Part shown: positions 1-7,502 of the stretch, piece after piece
Position numbering within the stretch: position 1 is the stretch's first letter
Layout: each line of letters opens with the position of its first letter
DNA from: Candidatus Colimorpha merdihippi
GTDB taxonomy: Bacteria; Bacteroidota; Bacteroidia; Bacteroidales; P3
Assembly (NCBI GenBank): GCA_018066145.1
Contig: JAGHRY010000064.1
Coordinates: 1 to 40,958 of the forward strand
Reading direction: 5' to 3'
Length of the DNA stretch: 40,958 nt
Made by a program: the position numbers and the translations under genes
Notes under the pieces: model-generated
The model's input: only the letters and a program-made list of their open reading frames with translations
What the model was told of the DNA's origin: nothing
Databases searched by the model: none

Positions 1-882
1 GAACTCGTAAAGACCAAGGAAAAGAAAAGACTCGTAGCCGCCTATGCTAATGACTCCCACACTATCGGTGCAGTTAGCGCTGCCATCGACAAGGGTATTG
101 TTGACGCTACCCTTGTTGGCGATATCGACACCATCAAGAAAGTATGTGCAGAGGAAGGTATCGATCCTAACAAATTCGAACTCGTTCAGGAGGCCGACGA
201 AACCAAAGCTGGCGTAAAGGCTGTAGCACTTATCCGCGAAGGCAAGGGCGACATATTGATGAAAGGCTTGCTGTCTACCGACAAGTATATGCGCGCCATT
301 TTGAACAAAGAAACCGGCCTTATGCCCGGTAAGAAAAACGATATGCTCACCCACATGGCTGTGTTTGAGATTCCCGCATACCACAAGCTGCTCGTCTGCT
401 CCGACGTGGCCATTATGCCTGCTCCCGACTTCAAACAGAAGCAGTCCATCCTCAACTATCTGATCAGCACTGCCAAGAGCCTTGAAATAGCAAAGCCCAA
501 GGTGGCCATTATTGCTGCTACCGAACAGGTGTCTACCGGCATGCAGGCTTGCGTTGACGCTGCCATCATCAGCCGCATGGGCGACCGCGGCCAGATTAAG
601 GGCTGCGTTATCGATGGTCCTCTCTCGCTTGACATTGCCGTTAACAAAGAAGCTGCCGAAACCAAGAAATGTGGCGGCGAAGTGGCCGGCGATGCAGACT
701 GCCTCCTCTTCCCCAACATCGAAAGCGGCAATATCTTCTACAAGGCTTGCACCAAGTTTGCCGGTGCCGAACTGGCTTGCATGGTTGTGGGTGCCAAGGT
801 TCCCTGCATCCTCACCAGCCGTGGCGACAGCGCAAAAACCAAGCTCTACAGCATTGCCCTCGCTGCTCTTAATGCAAAATAA
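1..882 (+). CDS. ptb: Phosphate butyryltransferase (partial, 5' end cut off)
   Basis: Phosphate acyltransferase that interconverts an acyl-CoA (butyryl-CoA in the type enzyme) and acyl phosphate in the cytoplasm. The reading frame is open from base 1, giving 293 visible residues. The family is about 300 residues long, so only a short N-terminus is missing; the Met at 256 in the ORF track is internal. Visible family features are the N-terminal KRLVAAYANDSHTIGAV, the central GDILMKGLLSTDKYMRAIL segment and the C-terminal ACMVVGAKVPCILTSRGDS stretch, all characteristic of the Ptb/Pta fold. Butyrate kinase is not in the window; in relatives it often sits beside ptb, possibly upstream here. The substrate could be another short branched or straight acyl-CoA, and a phosphate acetyltransferase role cannot be excluded from sequence alone. 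Confidence 0.9.
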   Translation, partial: ELVKTKEKKRLVAAYANDSHTIGAVSAAIDKGIVDATLVGDIDTIKKVCAEEGIDPNKFELVQEADETKAGVKAVALIREGKGDILMKGLLSTDKYMRAILNKETGLMPGKKNDMLTHMAVFEIPAYHKLLVCSDVAIMPAPDFKQKQSILNYLISTAKSLEIAKPKVAIIAATEQVSTGMQACVDAAIISRMGDRGQIKGCVIDGPLSLDIAVNKEAAETKKCGGEVAGDADCLLFPNIESGNIFYKACTKFAGAELACMVVGAKVPCILTSRGDSAKTKLYSIALAALNAK

Positions 883-901
883 TCTTTTACCAATTTGTTC
901 G

Positions 902-941
902 AATCGCTCCATCCAATCCTTGCGGAATGGGTGGAGTGATT
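902..941 (+). terminator. Long hairpin between ptb and the PAS gene
   Basis: The RNA arms AATCGCTCCATCC (902-914) and GGGTGGAGTGATT (929-941) pair along all 13 positions if two G-U wobbles are allowed, and the loop (915-928) can pair further as ATCC/GGAAT. There is only TTGAG and no long U tract after it, so it may be a weak terminator, an mRNA-stabilising hairpin for ptb, or a processing site rather than a classical intrinsic terminator. Confidence 0.45.
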
Positions 942-979
942 TGAGTAAGTTGGCATACTAACTTTTTATAGAACCTATT

Positions 980-1324
980 ATGGAAGTTTTTTTCGAAAAT
1001 CTAAAAGACATCGCTATTACCATTTGCGATAAGGAAGGCAACATCCTGGATATGAACCAGCGCTCGGCCGACGTGAATAGTCATGGACAAAAAATCATCG
1101 GCAACAATTTATTCAACTGCCATCCGCCACACGCCAGCAAGATATTGAAAGACCTTCTCGACAACGAGAAACTCAATGCATATACCATTGAAAAGAACGG
1201 CGTTAAGAAGTTGATCTACCAGGTGCCTTGGTACGACGACAACCAATTTGGCGGCCTGATTGAGCTTTCTATTCCCATCCCATTCGAGATGCCCCATTTC
1301 GTACGTACACCCAAAAAAGATTAA
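980..1324 (+). CDS. Stand-alone PAS-domain protein
   Basis: A 114-residue protein made of little more than a single PAS-like sensor domain. The opening VFFENLKDIAITICDKEGNILDMN reads like the start of a PAS fold. The central NCHPPHASKILKDLL segment resembles the conserved CHP...K motif of the PAS-type domain found at the end of DUF438/hemerythrin-like proteins. There is no kinase, cyclase or DNA-binding output domain, so it would have to signal through a partner or bind a ligand. It sits 97 bp after ptb in the same direction and 26 bp before the barrel gene, with the hairpin at 902-941 in between. The name rests on motif resemblance. The ligand (flavin, heme or small metabolite) is unknown. 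Confidence 0.65.
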   Translation: MEVFFENLKDIAITICDKEGNILDMNQRSADVNSHGQKIIGNNLFNCHPPHASKILKDLLDNEKLNAYTIEKNGVKKLIYQVPWYDDNQFGGLIELSIPIPFEMPHFVRTPKKD

Positions 1325-1350
1325 TACCCATACACTTCTAACAAAATCCA

Positions 1351-3870
1351 ATGTCAACAATCAAGCTTAAGCACACATTTGCCACCATTCTCCTTACACT
1401 AAGCTTCGTTACCGCCTCGGCACAAGGGGGCATCAGCGGTCGCGTGTTCGACGCTAAAACGGGCGAAGCAATAGAATATGCATCCATCGCACTCCTTAAC
1501 CCCCAAGACTCAGGAATAGTTACCGGCACCGTAAGCGAACACAATGGCTCGTTTGCGATTAAGCCGAAATACGGGAGTTATATTGTGCGCATTTCTTTCA
1601 TGGGCTATACCACCTATTTCCATCCTAATACCATCACCCTCAACAGCAAACATCCAAATGCCAACCTCGGCAAGATTGGCCTTACACCAAGCGCAAAGAC
1701 GATGGACGAGGTGGTTGTAACGGCAGAAAGGACTATGGTGGAATACCAGCTAGACAAACGTGTGGTAAATGTTGACAAAAACATTGTGTCCGGCGGCGGA
1801 ACTGCCACCGATGTGCTTGAGAATGTTCCCTCGGTTGCTATTGACAACGATGGAAATGTGACGTTGCGAGGCTCTACCAACGTGAAGGTGCTTATTGACG
1901 GGCGCCCCTCGGAACTATTAGGCGCCAATTTGGAATCGCTATTGGAGCAAATTCCTGCCTCAACAGTTGAGAATGTAGAGATTATCACCAATCCCTCAGC
2001 GAAATACGATCCCGAAGGCATGTCGGGCATCATCAATATTAAACTGAAGGACAAAAATAGCGGAGCCCTAGGCCTCAACGGTTTGGCGAACATCAATATT
2101 GGTTCTCCGGTTCAAGAGTGGCTGCCAACCACTATGGCCACAATCAACATCAACTACAATACGCCCAAATACGCCATCACCTTTGCCGCTGATGGCGGCC
2201 AACGAGCCCGTGGAATGTATGGCACCACCGATATAGCCCGAATTCAAAATGGCGTGGCCTATCAGCATGATTCGCTCTTCGAACACCGCATTTTCCCGAA
2301 CCAGATGGCCAGCTCGAAACTTGGCTTTGAATACTATTTCAACAAAAACAACTCGCTGCTCATCAATTACCAGCTACGCAGCGGAAACCGAATCAGAAAG
2401 GGCACAATAAATGCCACCGACTTATTGGGTATCGACATGGACTATATCCAATCCGATACCAGTCTCTCGCGCAGTTTGAATCACGTAATCGGCCTCAACT
2501 ATACCCATAAGTTTGAGAAACCCGAACAAGTGTTCACCATTGATGCCACACTGAACCTGCGCAAAATGAATGGCGAAGGCGACCAAGAAGTGTCGTACGC
2601 TGATTACTTCTCGAATTTGAACCACTACTACCTACGCCACTCTATCCAGGAGAACCATCACGAAAACATAAATGTTCGTGTCAACTACAACCATCCGCTG
2701 AAAAACGATTGGAAGTTTGAAACCGGCTACGAGGGCCGCATAAGCTTCCCTAACCAAAACTCGAAATACTATATTACTAACTACGATTCTACCGGCATTC
2801 TTGCAACGCATCTCGACAACAATTCGTCTACGCACTATGTCTCCCAGCAACAAATACATGCTATCTATGCAACTGTAGGCGGTTCGATTATTGAAGGCCT
2901 GAGCATGCAAGCCGGCTTGCGCGGGGAATACTCCCTGGTGGAAGGCCATGACATTAATCACCCCGACATGCAACGGGTATACAAATCCTATCCTCAGATT
3001 TACCCCACTCTGCATGCCAGCTACCAGATTAATAAAATCCACAGTACGCAGCTCAGCTATAGCCGACGCGTACGCCGGCCGAACATGTGGGACTTGAACC
3101 CTTACCTCGACGTGCGCGAAGGACAGCAGATGAGTTTCGGCAATCCCAACCTGGCTCCGGAATTCACCAATGCATTAGAGCTTTCATACAATGTGGCTCT
3201 CGACAAAATTAATTTATACACCTGCCTTTATTATCGCCAGACCGATAGCATGATGACCCGATATGGTTTTGTATGGGACGAATCATCAGCAAGCTATTAT
3301 TCTCCATGGATGCCCTACGATGCCCAATACGACGGCTACTGGGCATCTGCATGGCAAAACCTTAACAAAGGGCGCAATTATGGCATGGAGTTCATCCTGG
3401 ACTATCAGATACTCAAATGGTGGAAAATCAATGTCAGCATTAACCTTTACGAAAGCACTATAGAAGGCACCGAATTGCTTCAGAACCAAGACAAGAAAGC
3501 ATTTCAAGCCAGCGGAAAATTCAACACATACATGACGCTACCCAAGAACTGGACTATTCAGATCTCAGGACAATATTGGGCACCCTGGCTTGACCTACAG
3601 ACTGAGATGTTTTCAAACAAATGGGCCGACCTGGCCATCAAGAAGGATATTCTTAGGAAACAGGGCACTCTGAACCTACGTATTGGCAACATATTCCATA
3701 CAGCCGGTTTTGGACACTATACCAACACTCCACAACTCGATCGACTAGTTACTGGCCGCAGACTAGGGCCTACCGTTACGATTGGTTTTTCATACAAAAT
3801 CAACAATGGCCTGAAACAAAAAAGCACACAAGCCGAATATGACGACAGCTCATCCGATAGCGAATATTAA
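1351..3870 (+). CDS. TonB-dependent receptor-like outer-membrane beta-barrel protein
   Basis: An 839-residue outer-membrane protein. It has a signal peptide (TFATILLTLSFVTASAQ), then a carboxypeptidase-regulatory-like beta-sandwich at about residues 26-110 (GRVFDAKTGEAIEYASI), then a plug-like domain at about 115-235 beginning MDEVVVTAERT and containing DVLENVPSVAIDNDGNVTLR and NPSAKYDPEGMSGIINI. The remaining roughly 600 residues are a barrel of the outer-membrane beta-barrel protein 3 type. No SusD partner follows, so it is not a standard SusC/D pair; the substrate could be a peptide, siderophore or other ligand. The C-terminus ends in an acidic Ser/Asp-rich tail. The stop overlaps the next gene by 32 bp. 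The ECF sigma factor 490 bp downstream may belong to the same regulatory unit, but no FecR-type anti-sigma is obvious. Confidence 0.9.
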   Translation: MSTIKLKHTFATILLTLSFVTASAQGGISGRVFDAKTGEAIEYASIALLNPQDSGIVTGTVSEHNGSFAIKPKYGSYIVRISFMGYTTYFHPNTITLNSKHPNANLGKIGLTPSAKTMDEVVVTAERTMVEYQLDKRVVNVDKNIVSGGGTATDVLENVPSVAIDNDGNVTLRGSTNVKVLIDGRPSELLGANLESLLEQIPASTVENVEIITNPSAKYDPEGMSGIINIKLKDKNSGALGLNGLANINIGSPVQEWLPTTMATININYNTPKYAITFAADGGQRARGMYGTTDIARIQNGVAYQHDSLFEHRIFPNQMASSKLGFEYYFNKNNSLLINYQLRSGNRIRKGTINATDLLGIDMDYIQSDTSLSRSLNHVIGLNYTHKFEKPEQVFTIDATLNLRKMNGEGDQEVSYADYFSNLNHYYLRHSIQENHHENINVRVNYNHPLKNDWKFETGYEGRISFPNQNSKYYITNYDSTGILATHLDNNSSTHYVSQQQIHAIYATVGGSIIEGLSMQAGLRGEYSLVEGHDINHPDMQRVYKSYPQIYPTLHASYQINKIHSTQLSYSRRVRRPNMWDLNPYLDVREGQQMSFGNPNLAPEFTNALELSYNVALDKINLYTCLYYRQTDSMMTRYGFVWDESSASYYSPWMPYDAQYDGYWASAWQNLNKGRNYGMEFILDYQILKWWKINVSINLYESTIEGTELLQNQDKKAFQASGKFNTYMTLPKNWTIQISGQYWAPWLDLQTEMFSNKWADLAIKKDILRKQGTLNLRIGNIFHTAGFGHYTNTPQLDRLVTGRRLGPTVTIGFSYKINNGLKQKSTQAEYDDSSSDSEY

Positions 3871-4291
3871 AATTCAACACAATTCTCAGGGGAATAGGGA
3901 GATATTTTGCCCTGTGCGGAACAAATACGTGGCCCTTACCCCCGAGGAATGGGTTCGACAGAACTATCTCCTTTATCTACACAACACCCTATCCTATCCT
4001 TTCGAACTGATACAGGTTGAAGGCAAAATCTCACTCAACGGGATGACAAGACGATGTGATATCGTTGTATATGATACGCAGGTGAGGCCACTAATAATTA
4101 TCGAATGCAAGAAGGAGACTGTATCGCTCACGCAACGAGTCATCGATCAGGCTTCGCGGTATAATATCGTTTTAAAAGTCCCCTATCTATGTATTACTAA
4201 TGGTCCTCAGCAAATATGCTGCCAGGTGGATTCTGCCAACCAAGCACTAATTAACATTCCCAGCCTGCCTCCATATAATAAAAAAAGTTAA
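3839..4291 (+). CDS. HsdR-N-like (type I restriction R-subunit N-terminal domain) small protein
   Basis: A 150-residue protein of the HSDR_N_2 type that is very widespread in Bacteroidetes as an unlinked single gene. Visible hallmarks are NKYVALTPEEWVRQNYL near residue 25, RRCDIVVYD and LIIIECKKE. The D...ECK arrangement is the PD-(D/E)XK nuclease-fold signature, so the metal-binding residues appear intact. No hsdM, hsdS or helicase domain is nearby, so it is not a working restriction system. The only plausible start lies inside the barrel gene and overlaps it by 32 bp, which suggests translational coupling. Its cellular role is unknown. Confidence 0.8.
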   Translation: MTTAHPIANIKIQHNSQGNREIFCPVRNKYVALTPEEWVRQNYLLYLHNTLSYPFELIQVEGKISLNGMTRRCDIVVYDTQVRPLIIIECKKETVSLTQRVIDQASRYNIVLKVPYLCITNGPQQICCQVDSANQALINIPSLPPYNKKS

Positions 4292-4359
4292 AAAAGCAGA
4301 CAAGGGGGTGACGAAACTGCATGCAATGACAGTAATTAGTACATTTAATACTAACCCTC

Positions 4360-4842
4360 ATGCGCGAAAAGGACAAGCAACAACTAGCCGAACGCTATCT
4401 AGATTTATACCGGATGGCATTTGTCCTTCTGCGCAATGAGACTGACACCGAAGACTGCGTACAAGAAGCTCTGGCAGTAACTATGGCACACACATTTCTA
4501 CTTGACCCCTACCAATATTGCACCAAGGTACTCCACAACCAATGCTACCAATTGCTTCGACGCCGTGGCTATTCGCTTCCTAAAGAACTACCAGAATTAT
4601 CTGAGAATAATGAAGACAACAAACTATACGAATACCGACTAGTACAACTAGCCCGATTGAAGGAACAGCTTCCTGAGCGTGTTATTAATATTATAGACAT
4701 GTACTACCGCGATGGCTATACCCTGGCCCAAATTGCTTCGATACAGGGCATCTCTGAGTCAATGGTGAAAAAACTATTAAACAAAGGGAAAATGCGCCTT
4801 CAGAAACAAATGATTGAATTTGACAAGAAAAACAAAAATTAA
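4360..4842 (+). CDS. RNA polymerase sigma factor, ECF-like sigma-70 family
   Basis: A 160-residue sigma-70-family protein. Region 2 is recognisable at about residues 10-50 (LRNETDTEDCVQEAL), and the region 4 helix-turn-helix at about residues 108-150 (GYTLAQIASIQGISESMVKK). Region 3 is absent, as in ECF factors. It would direct RNA polymerase to a small set of promoters. It is followed after 8 bp by a membrane protein and then a secreted protein, in the usual layout for a sigma factor with its own regulator, and these three genes look co-transcribed. No clear TAnnTTTG element was seen in the 68 bp before it. Confidence 0.85.
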   Translation: MREKDKQQLAERYLDLYRMAFVLLRNETDTEDCVQEALAVTMAHTFLLDPYQYCTKVLHNQCYQLLRRRGYSLPKELPELSENNEDNKLYEYRLVQLARLKEQLPERVINIIDMYYRDGYTLAQIASIQGISESMVKKLLNKGKMRLQKQMIEFDKKNKN

Positions 4843-4850
4843 ATTACTGT

Positions 4851-5387
4851 ATGAGCAATATCGAACAACTCCTCAAACAGCAATACGAAGGATCACTTTC
4901 GTTCGATGATGAGAAGAAACTCAACGAGCTTACTCATCGTTCGCAGGTATTGGAAAATGCAAATAAGCGTGCTCGCGAGATCCGCCACCGACAACTTAAC
5001 ATTGTGGGGATTGCTTGTGTAGTACTGGTGGGGGCTGGTACTATCTTTGCAATGCAATCAGTAAAACGCTCCAATATAAAAGAAGGACAACTAATTGCCT
5101 CTGCTACACAAAAAACAGAAGACATAATAACAAACAATCCAGAATCTGTCCTTATGCAAGAAGTTGACAATGCCCTATTTTCAACAGAAAAAGCGGCTTC
5201 AACAACAGCACCACGAACTAAGAATACCGCCAGTGCTGAATTCAAACAAAAGGAGCCAACAGAGATAGAAGAAAGCGAAATTGTTCCACCAGCCTCCAAT
5301 ATTTCTGACGAAACCATTGTTGCCTGCAATACGCAATGTTCGCCAGATTCAGTCATCAGCGATATCTGGAAATTCCTTCAAGCCTAA
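4851..5387 (+). CDS. Single-pass membrane protein, probable anti-sigma-like partner of the ECF factor
   Basis: A 178-residue protein with a charged N-terminal segment of about 48 residues (IEQLLKQQYEGSLSFDDEKK), one transmembrane helix at about residues 49-68 (LNIVGIACVVLVGAGTIFAM) and a low-complexity Ser/Thr/Glu-rich C-terminal part predicted outside the cytoplasm. An N-in, C-out single-pass layout directly after a sigma gene is the arrangement expected of a membrane anti-sigma factor, but no zinc-finger or FecR signature was recognised. The function is inferred from topology and position. Confidence 0.55.
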   Translation: MSNIEQLLKQQYEGSLSFDDEKKLNELTHRSQVLENANKRAREIRHRQLNIVGIACVVLVGAGTIFAMQSVKRSNIKEGQLIASATQKTEDIITNNPESVLMQEVDNALFSTEKAASTTAPRTKNTASAEFKQKEPTEIEESEIVPPASNISDETIVACNTQCSPDSVISDIWKFLQA

Positions 5388-5395
5388 GATGCATT

Positions 5396-5857
5396 ATGAA
5401 AAGTAAACTCATTATCTTTGCGATATTTTTAACGTTATCCATAGTCTGCTACGCGCAAACCGACATATACAAACTATATGCCAACAGAACAGACATACGG
5501 GTTGCAAGTGTAACCAACTTCACATTGGATTCTGGAATAACAGTAGACGTTACCCTTCTAGAGGCTATTGATGACCATGGTTGGGCTTGGATTTGCAAAG
5601 AATTCGCTCTCCTGAATCCTTCCGAGGAACAACAAAAGCAAATTGACAACGGCTGGGATGTAGTATTTTTCTCACAACGAAGCAGGCAAGACCCCACCAA
5701 AACCGTAACTATCACCGATAATAATATTGATCAAGCGAATACTTGCTACATTGGAGTATCTTATCTAAAACAAACACTATACATATTTTGTTACGACACG
5801 ACCCAACAAAATGATGTGATTGTGAATTACTTTATTGAAAAAATGAGAAGAAAATAG
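5396..5857 (+). CDS. Small secreted or periplasmic protein, function unknown
   Basis: Reading from the Met at 5396 gives 153 residues beginning with a clear signal peptide (MKSKLIIFAIFLTLSIVCYAQ). The ORF-track start at 5336 adds 20 residues before the signal peptide and overlaps the previous gene by 52 bp, so 5396, 8 bp after the previous stop, is preferred. The mature part (about 130 residues) contains DSGITVDVTLLEAIDDHGW and SQRSRQDPTKTVTI; no domain was recognised. As the third gene of the sigma-factor trio it may be a target or modulator of the same envelope response. Confidence 0.7.
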   Translation: MKSKLIIFAIFLTLSIVCYAQTDIYKLYANRTDIRVASVTNFTLDSGITVDVTLLEAIDDHGWAWICKEFALLNPSEEQQKQIDNGWDVVFFSQRSRQDPTKTVTITDNNIDQANTCYIGVSYLKQTLYIFCYDTTQQNDVIVNYFIEKMRRK

Positions 5858-6352
5858 CAAACATCATCATTTTATACTTTGATTATATGCCCGACCACAT
5901 CTTACCTTTTATTCCGGATCAATCACTAGTGAATATCAGAGGGAAATGGATCTAAATCCGCATAACACATTCTCTGGCAATATTGGCCTTATACTAGTAA
6001 CATTCATTCCATCAACAGCCTTACCACATTATTTGATAATCAAATGATCTTTGGACCATACAAAGAATGTAGAATAGCGATAAGTATGCACATTTGCATA
6101 AACACAAAAGACTTATCTTTGATTAGGCCAACACGTTAATATCCATCATCAAATTAACAAAAAAGAGTGACCATATATATGGTCACTCTTATAATCTATA
6201 CAAATATCAATAAATATGTAAAATCAAGACATTCGTGATAGAATGGATTTTATGTTAGGATCATACGAACTTGGCATTAGACTGAAAAGGAACAAAAATA
6301 CAACTCAGCAAATGACCTAATTGGGATATCTTGAGCTGAATTAATACCACTG
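5858..6352. other. Gene-free region between converging transcription units
   Basis: About 495 bp between the plus-strand sigma trio and the 3' end of the minus-strand polysaccharide operon. The only strong structure is the 28-bp palindrome at 6163-6190. Short ATG frames, such as one of 22 codons at 5887, look random. No tRNA, repeat array or promoter of the Bacteroidetes type was seen. Confidence 0.6.
6163..6190 (-). terminator. Intrinsic terminator of the polysaccharide operon
   Basis: A perfect 28-bp palindrome whose left half is AAGAGTGACCATAT. On the minus strand the stem is followed directly by TTTTTT, the classic intrinsic terminator form, 163 bp past the stop of the aminotransferase gene. 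On the plus strand it is followed by ATAATC, so it favours the minus strand but may also limit read-through from the sigma trio. Confidence 0.75.
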
Positions 6353-7462
6353 CTATCTATTAACGATGATATCAATAATCCGATCGACATCAGCATCAGA
6401 TAGTGAATGATGTAATGGCAAACAAATTACTTCTTCCGATACTCGAGTAGCATTCGGTAGATTTTGTATGGTCGAACTCGGTAATCCCCTATATGTACTA
6501 AACGTGCTAATTAGTGGATAGAAATAACGACGTCCGAAAATGCCATTTTCTTTCATCTTAAGATATAGCTGATCACGAGTAATGCCATACTCATCAGCAT
6601 TCACGAAAATCGGGAAATAACCATAGTTATGCCGTACCCCTGGAATATCGTCAATGAAACGAATGCCAGAAACATCACGTAATGCCAACTTATAGCGAAT
6701 AGCTACTTGACGCCTAGCTTCTATCGCAGAATCAACTTGTTTGAGATTGAGCAATCCACAAACAGCACGAATCTCATCCATTTTGCTATTGATGCCTGGC
6801 GCTATCACTTCGGTTTCACTTGCAAAACCGAAATTTTTTAGATAATCGATACGCTGTTTCAGTGCATGGTCGTGCATGATCATTGCGCCACCTTCTATCG
6901 TGTTATAGACTTTTGTTGCATGGAAACTAAGCGTTGAAACATCACCATATTCTAAAATTGAACGACCATTGATTTCTACGCCAAAGGCATGGGCAGCATC
7001 ATAGATAACTTTCAACCCATACTTATCAGCTATTGCTTGGATACGGTCAACATCGCAAGGAATGCCATAACAATGGACAGGCATAATAGCTGTTGTACGT
7101 GGAGTAATTGCAGCCTCGATAGCATCAGGATCAATACCACAAGTGCGTGGATCTATATCCACAAATACGGGTTTGATTCCATTCCACCATATACTATGAG
7201 TAGTGGCTACAAAACTATATGGGGTCGTAATCACTTCGCCAGTAATTCGCAATGCCTGGAGAGCAGTAAGCAATGGAAGTGTTCCATTGGTAAAGAGACT
7301 AATATATGGCACTTTTAGGTATTCACATAATGCTTTCTCTAACTGTTTATGAAACTGTCCATTATTTGTAACCCATTTACTATCCCACACCTTTCTAAGT
7401 TCTGAAACGAACTCATCATAGTCGGGCAACAAAGGTGAAGTTACTGTAATATTATCTGCCAT
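6353..7462 (-). CDS. DegT/DnrJ/EryC1/StrS-family nucleotide-sugar aminotransferase (VioA-like)
   Basis: A 369-residue PLP-dependent enzyme that transfers an amino group to a keto sugar nucleotide. Family motifs are EVITTPYSFVATTHSI, TTAIMPVHCYGIPCDV, IYDAAHAFGV and the PLP-lysine segment LSFHATKVYNTIEGGAM. The overall look, including the N-terminal SKWVTNNGQFHKQLE, recalls VioA-type enzymes that make dTDP-4-amino-4,6-dideoxyglucose, but a FdtB-like or other sugar aminotransferase role is possible. It is the last gene of the operon, 40 bp after the Wzc kinase gene. Its dTDP-keto-sugar substrate would need RmlA/RmlB, which are not in this window. The product would carry a free amine that could be acylated, which matters for the aminoacylation genes in the operon. 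Confidence 0.85.
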   Translation of the reverse strand: MADNITVTSPLLPDYDEFVSELRKVWDSKWVTNNGQFHKQLEKALCEYLKVPYISLFTNGTLPLLTALQALRITGEVITTPYSFVATTHSIWWNGIKPVFVDIDPRTCGIDPDAIEAAITPRTTAIMPVHCYGIPCDVDRIQAIADKYGLKVIYDAAHAFGVEINGRSILEYGDVSTLSFHATKVYNTIEGGAMIMHDHALKQRIDYLKNFGFASETEVIAPGINSKMDEIRAVCGLLNLKQVDSAIEARRQVAIRYKLALRDVSGIRFIDDIPGVRHNYGYFPIFVNADEYGITRDQLYLKMKENGIFGRRYFYPLISTFSTYRGLPSSTIQNLPNATRVSEEVICLPLHHSLSDADVDRIIDIIVNR

Positions 7463-7502
7463 TGCTTATTGCTTTAAAGTACATAATAGCATCTAAAAGA
7501 GA

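Noticed and set aside
512-961. 149-residue plus-strand ORF overlapping ptb
   Set aside because: It is a shadow frame of ptb with low-complexity Leu/Ala/Ser content.
3839-4291. Part of a type I restriction-modification system
   Set aside because: Only the HsdR N-terminal-like domain is present, with no helicase, methylase or specificity genes nearby.
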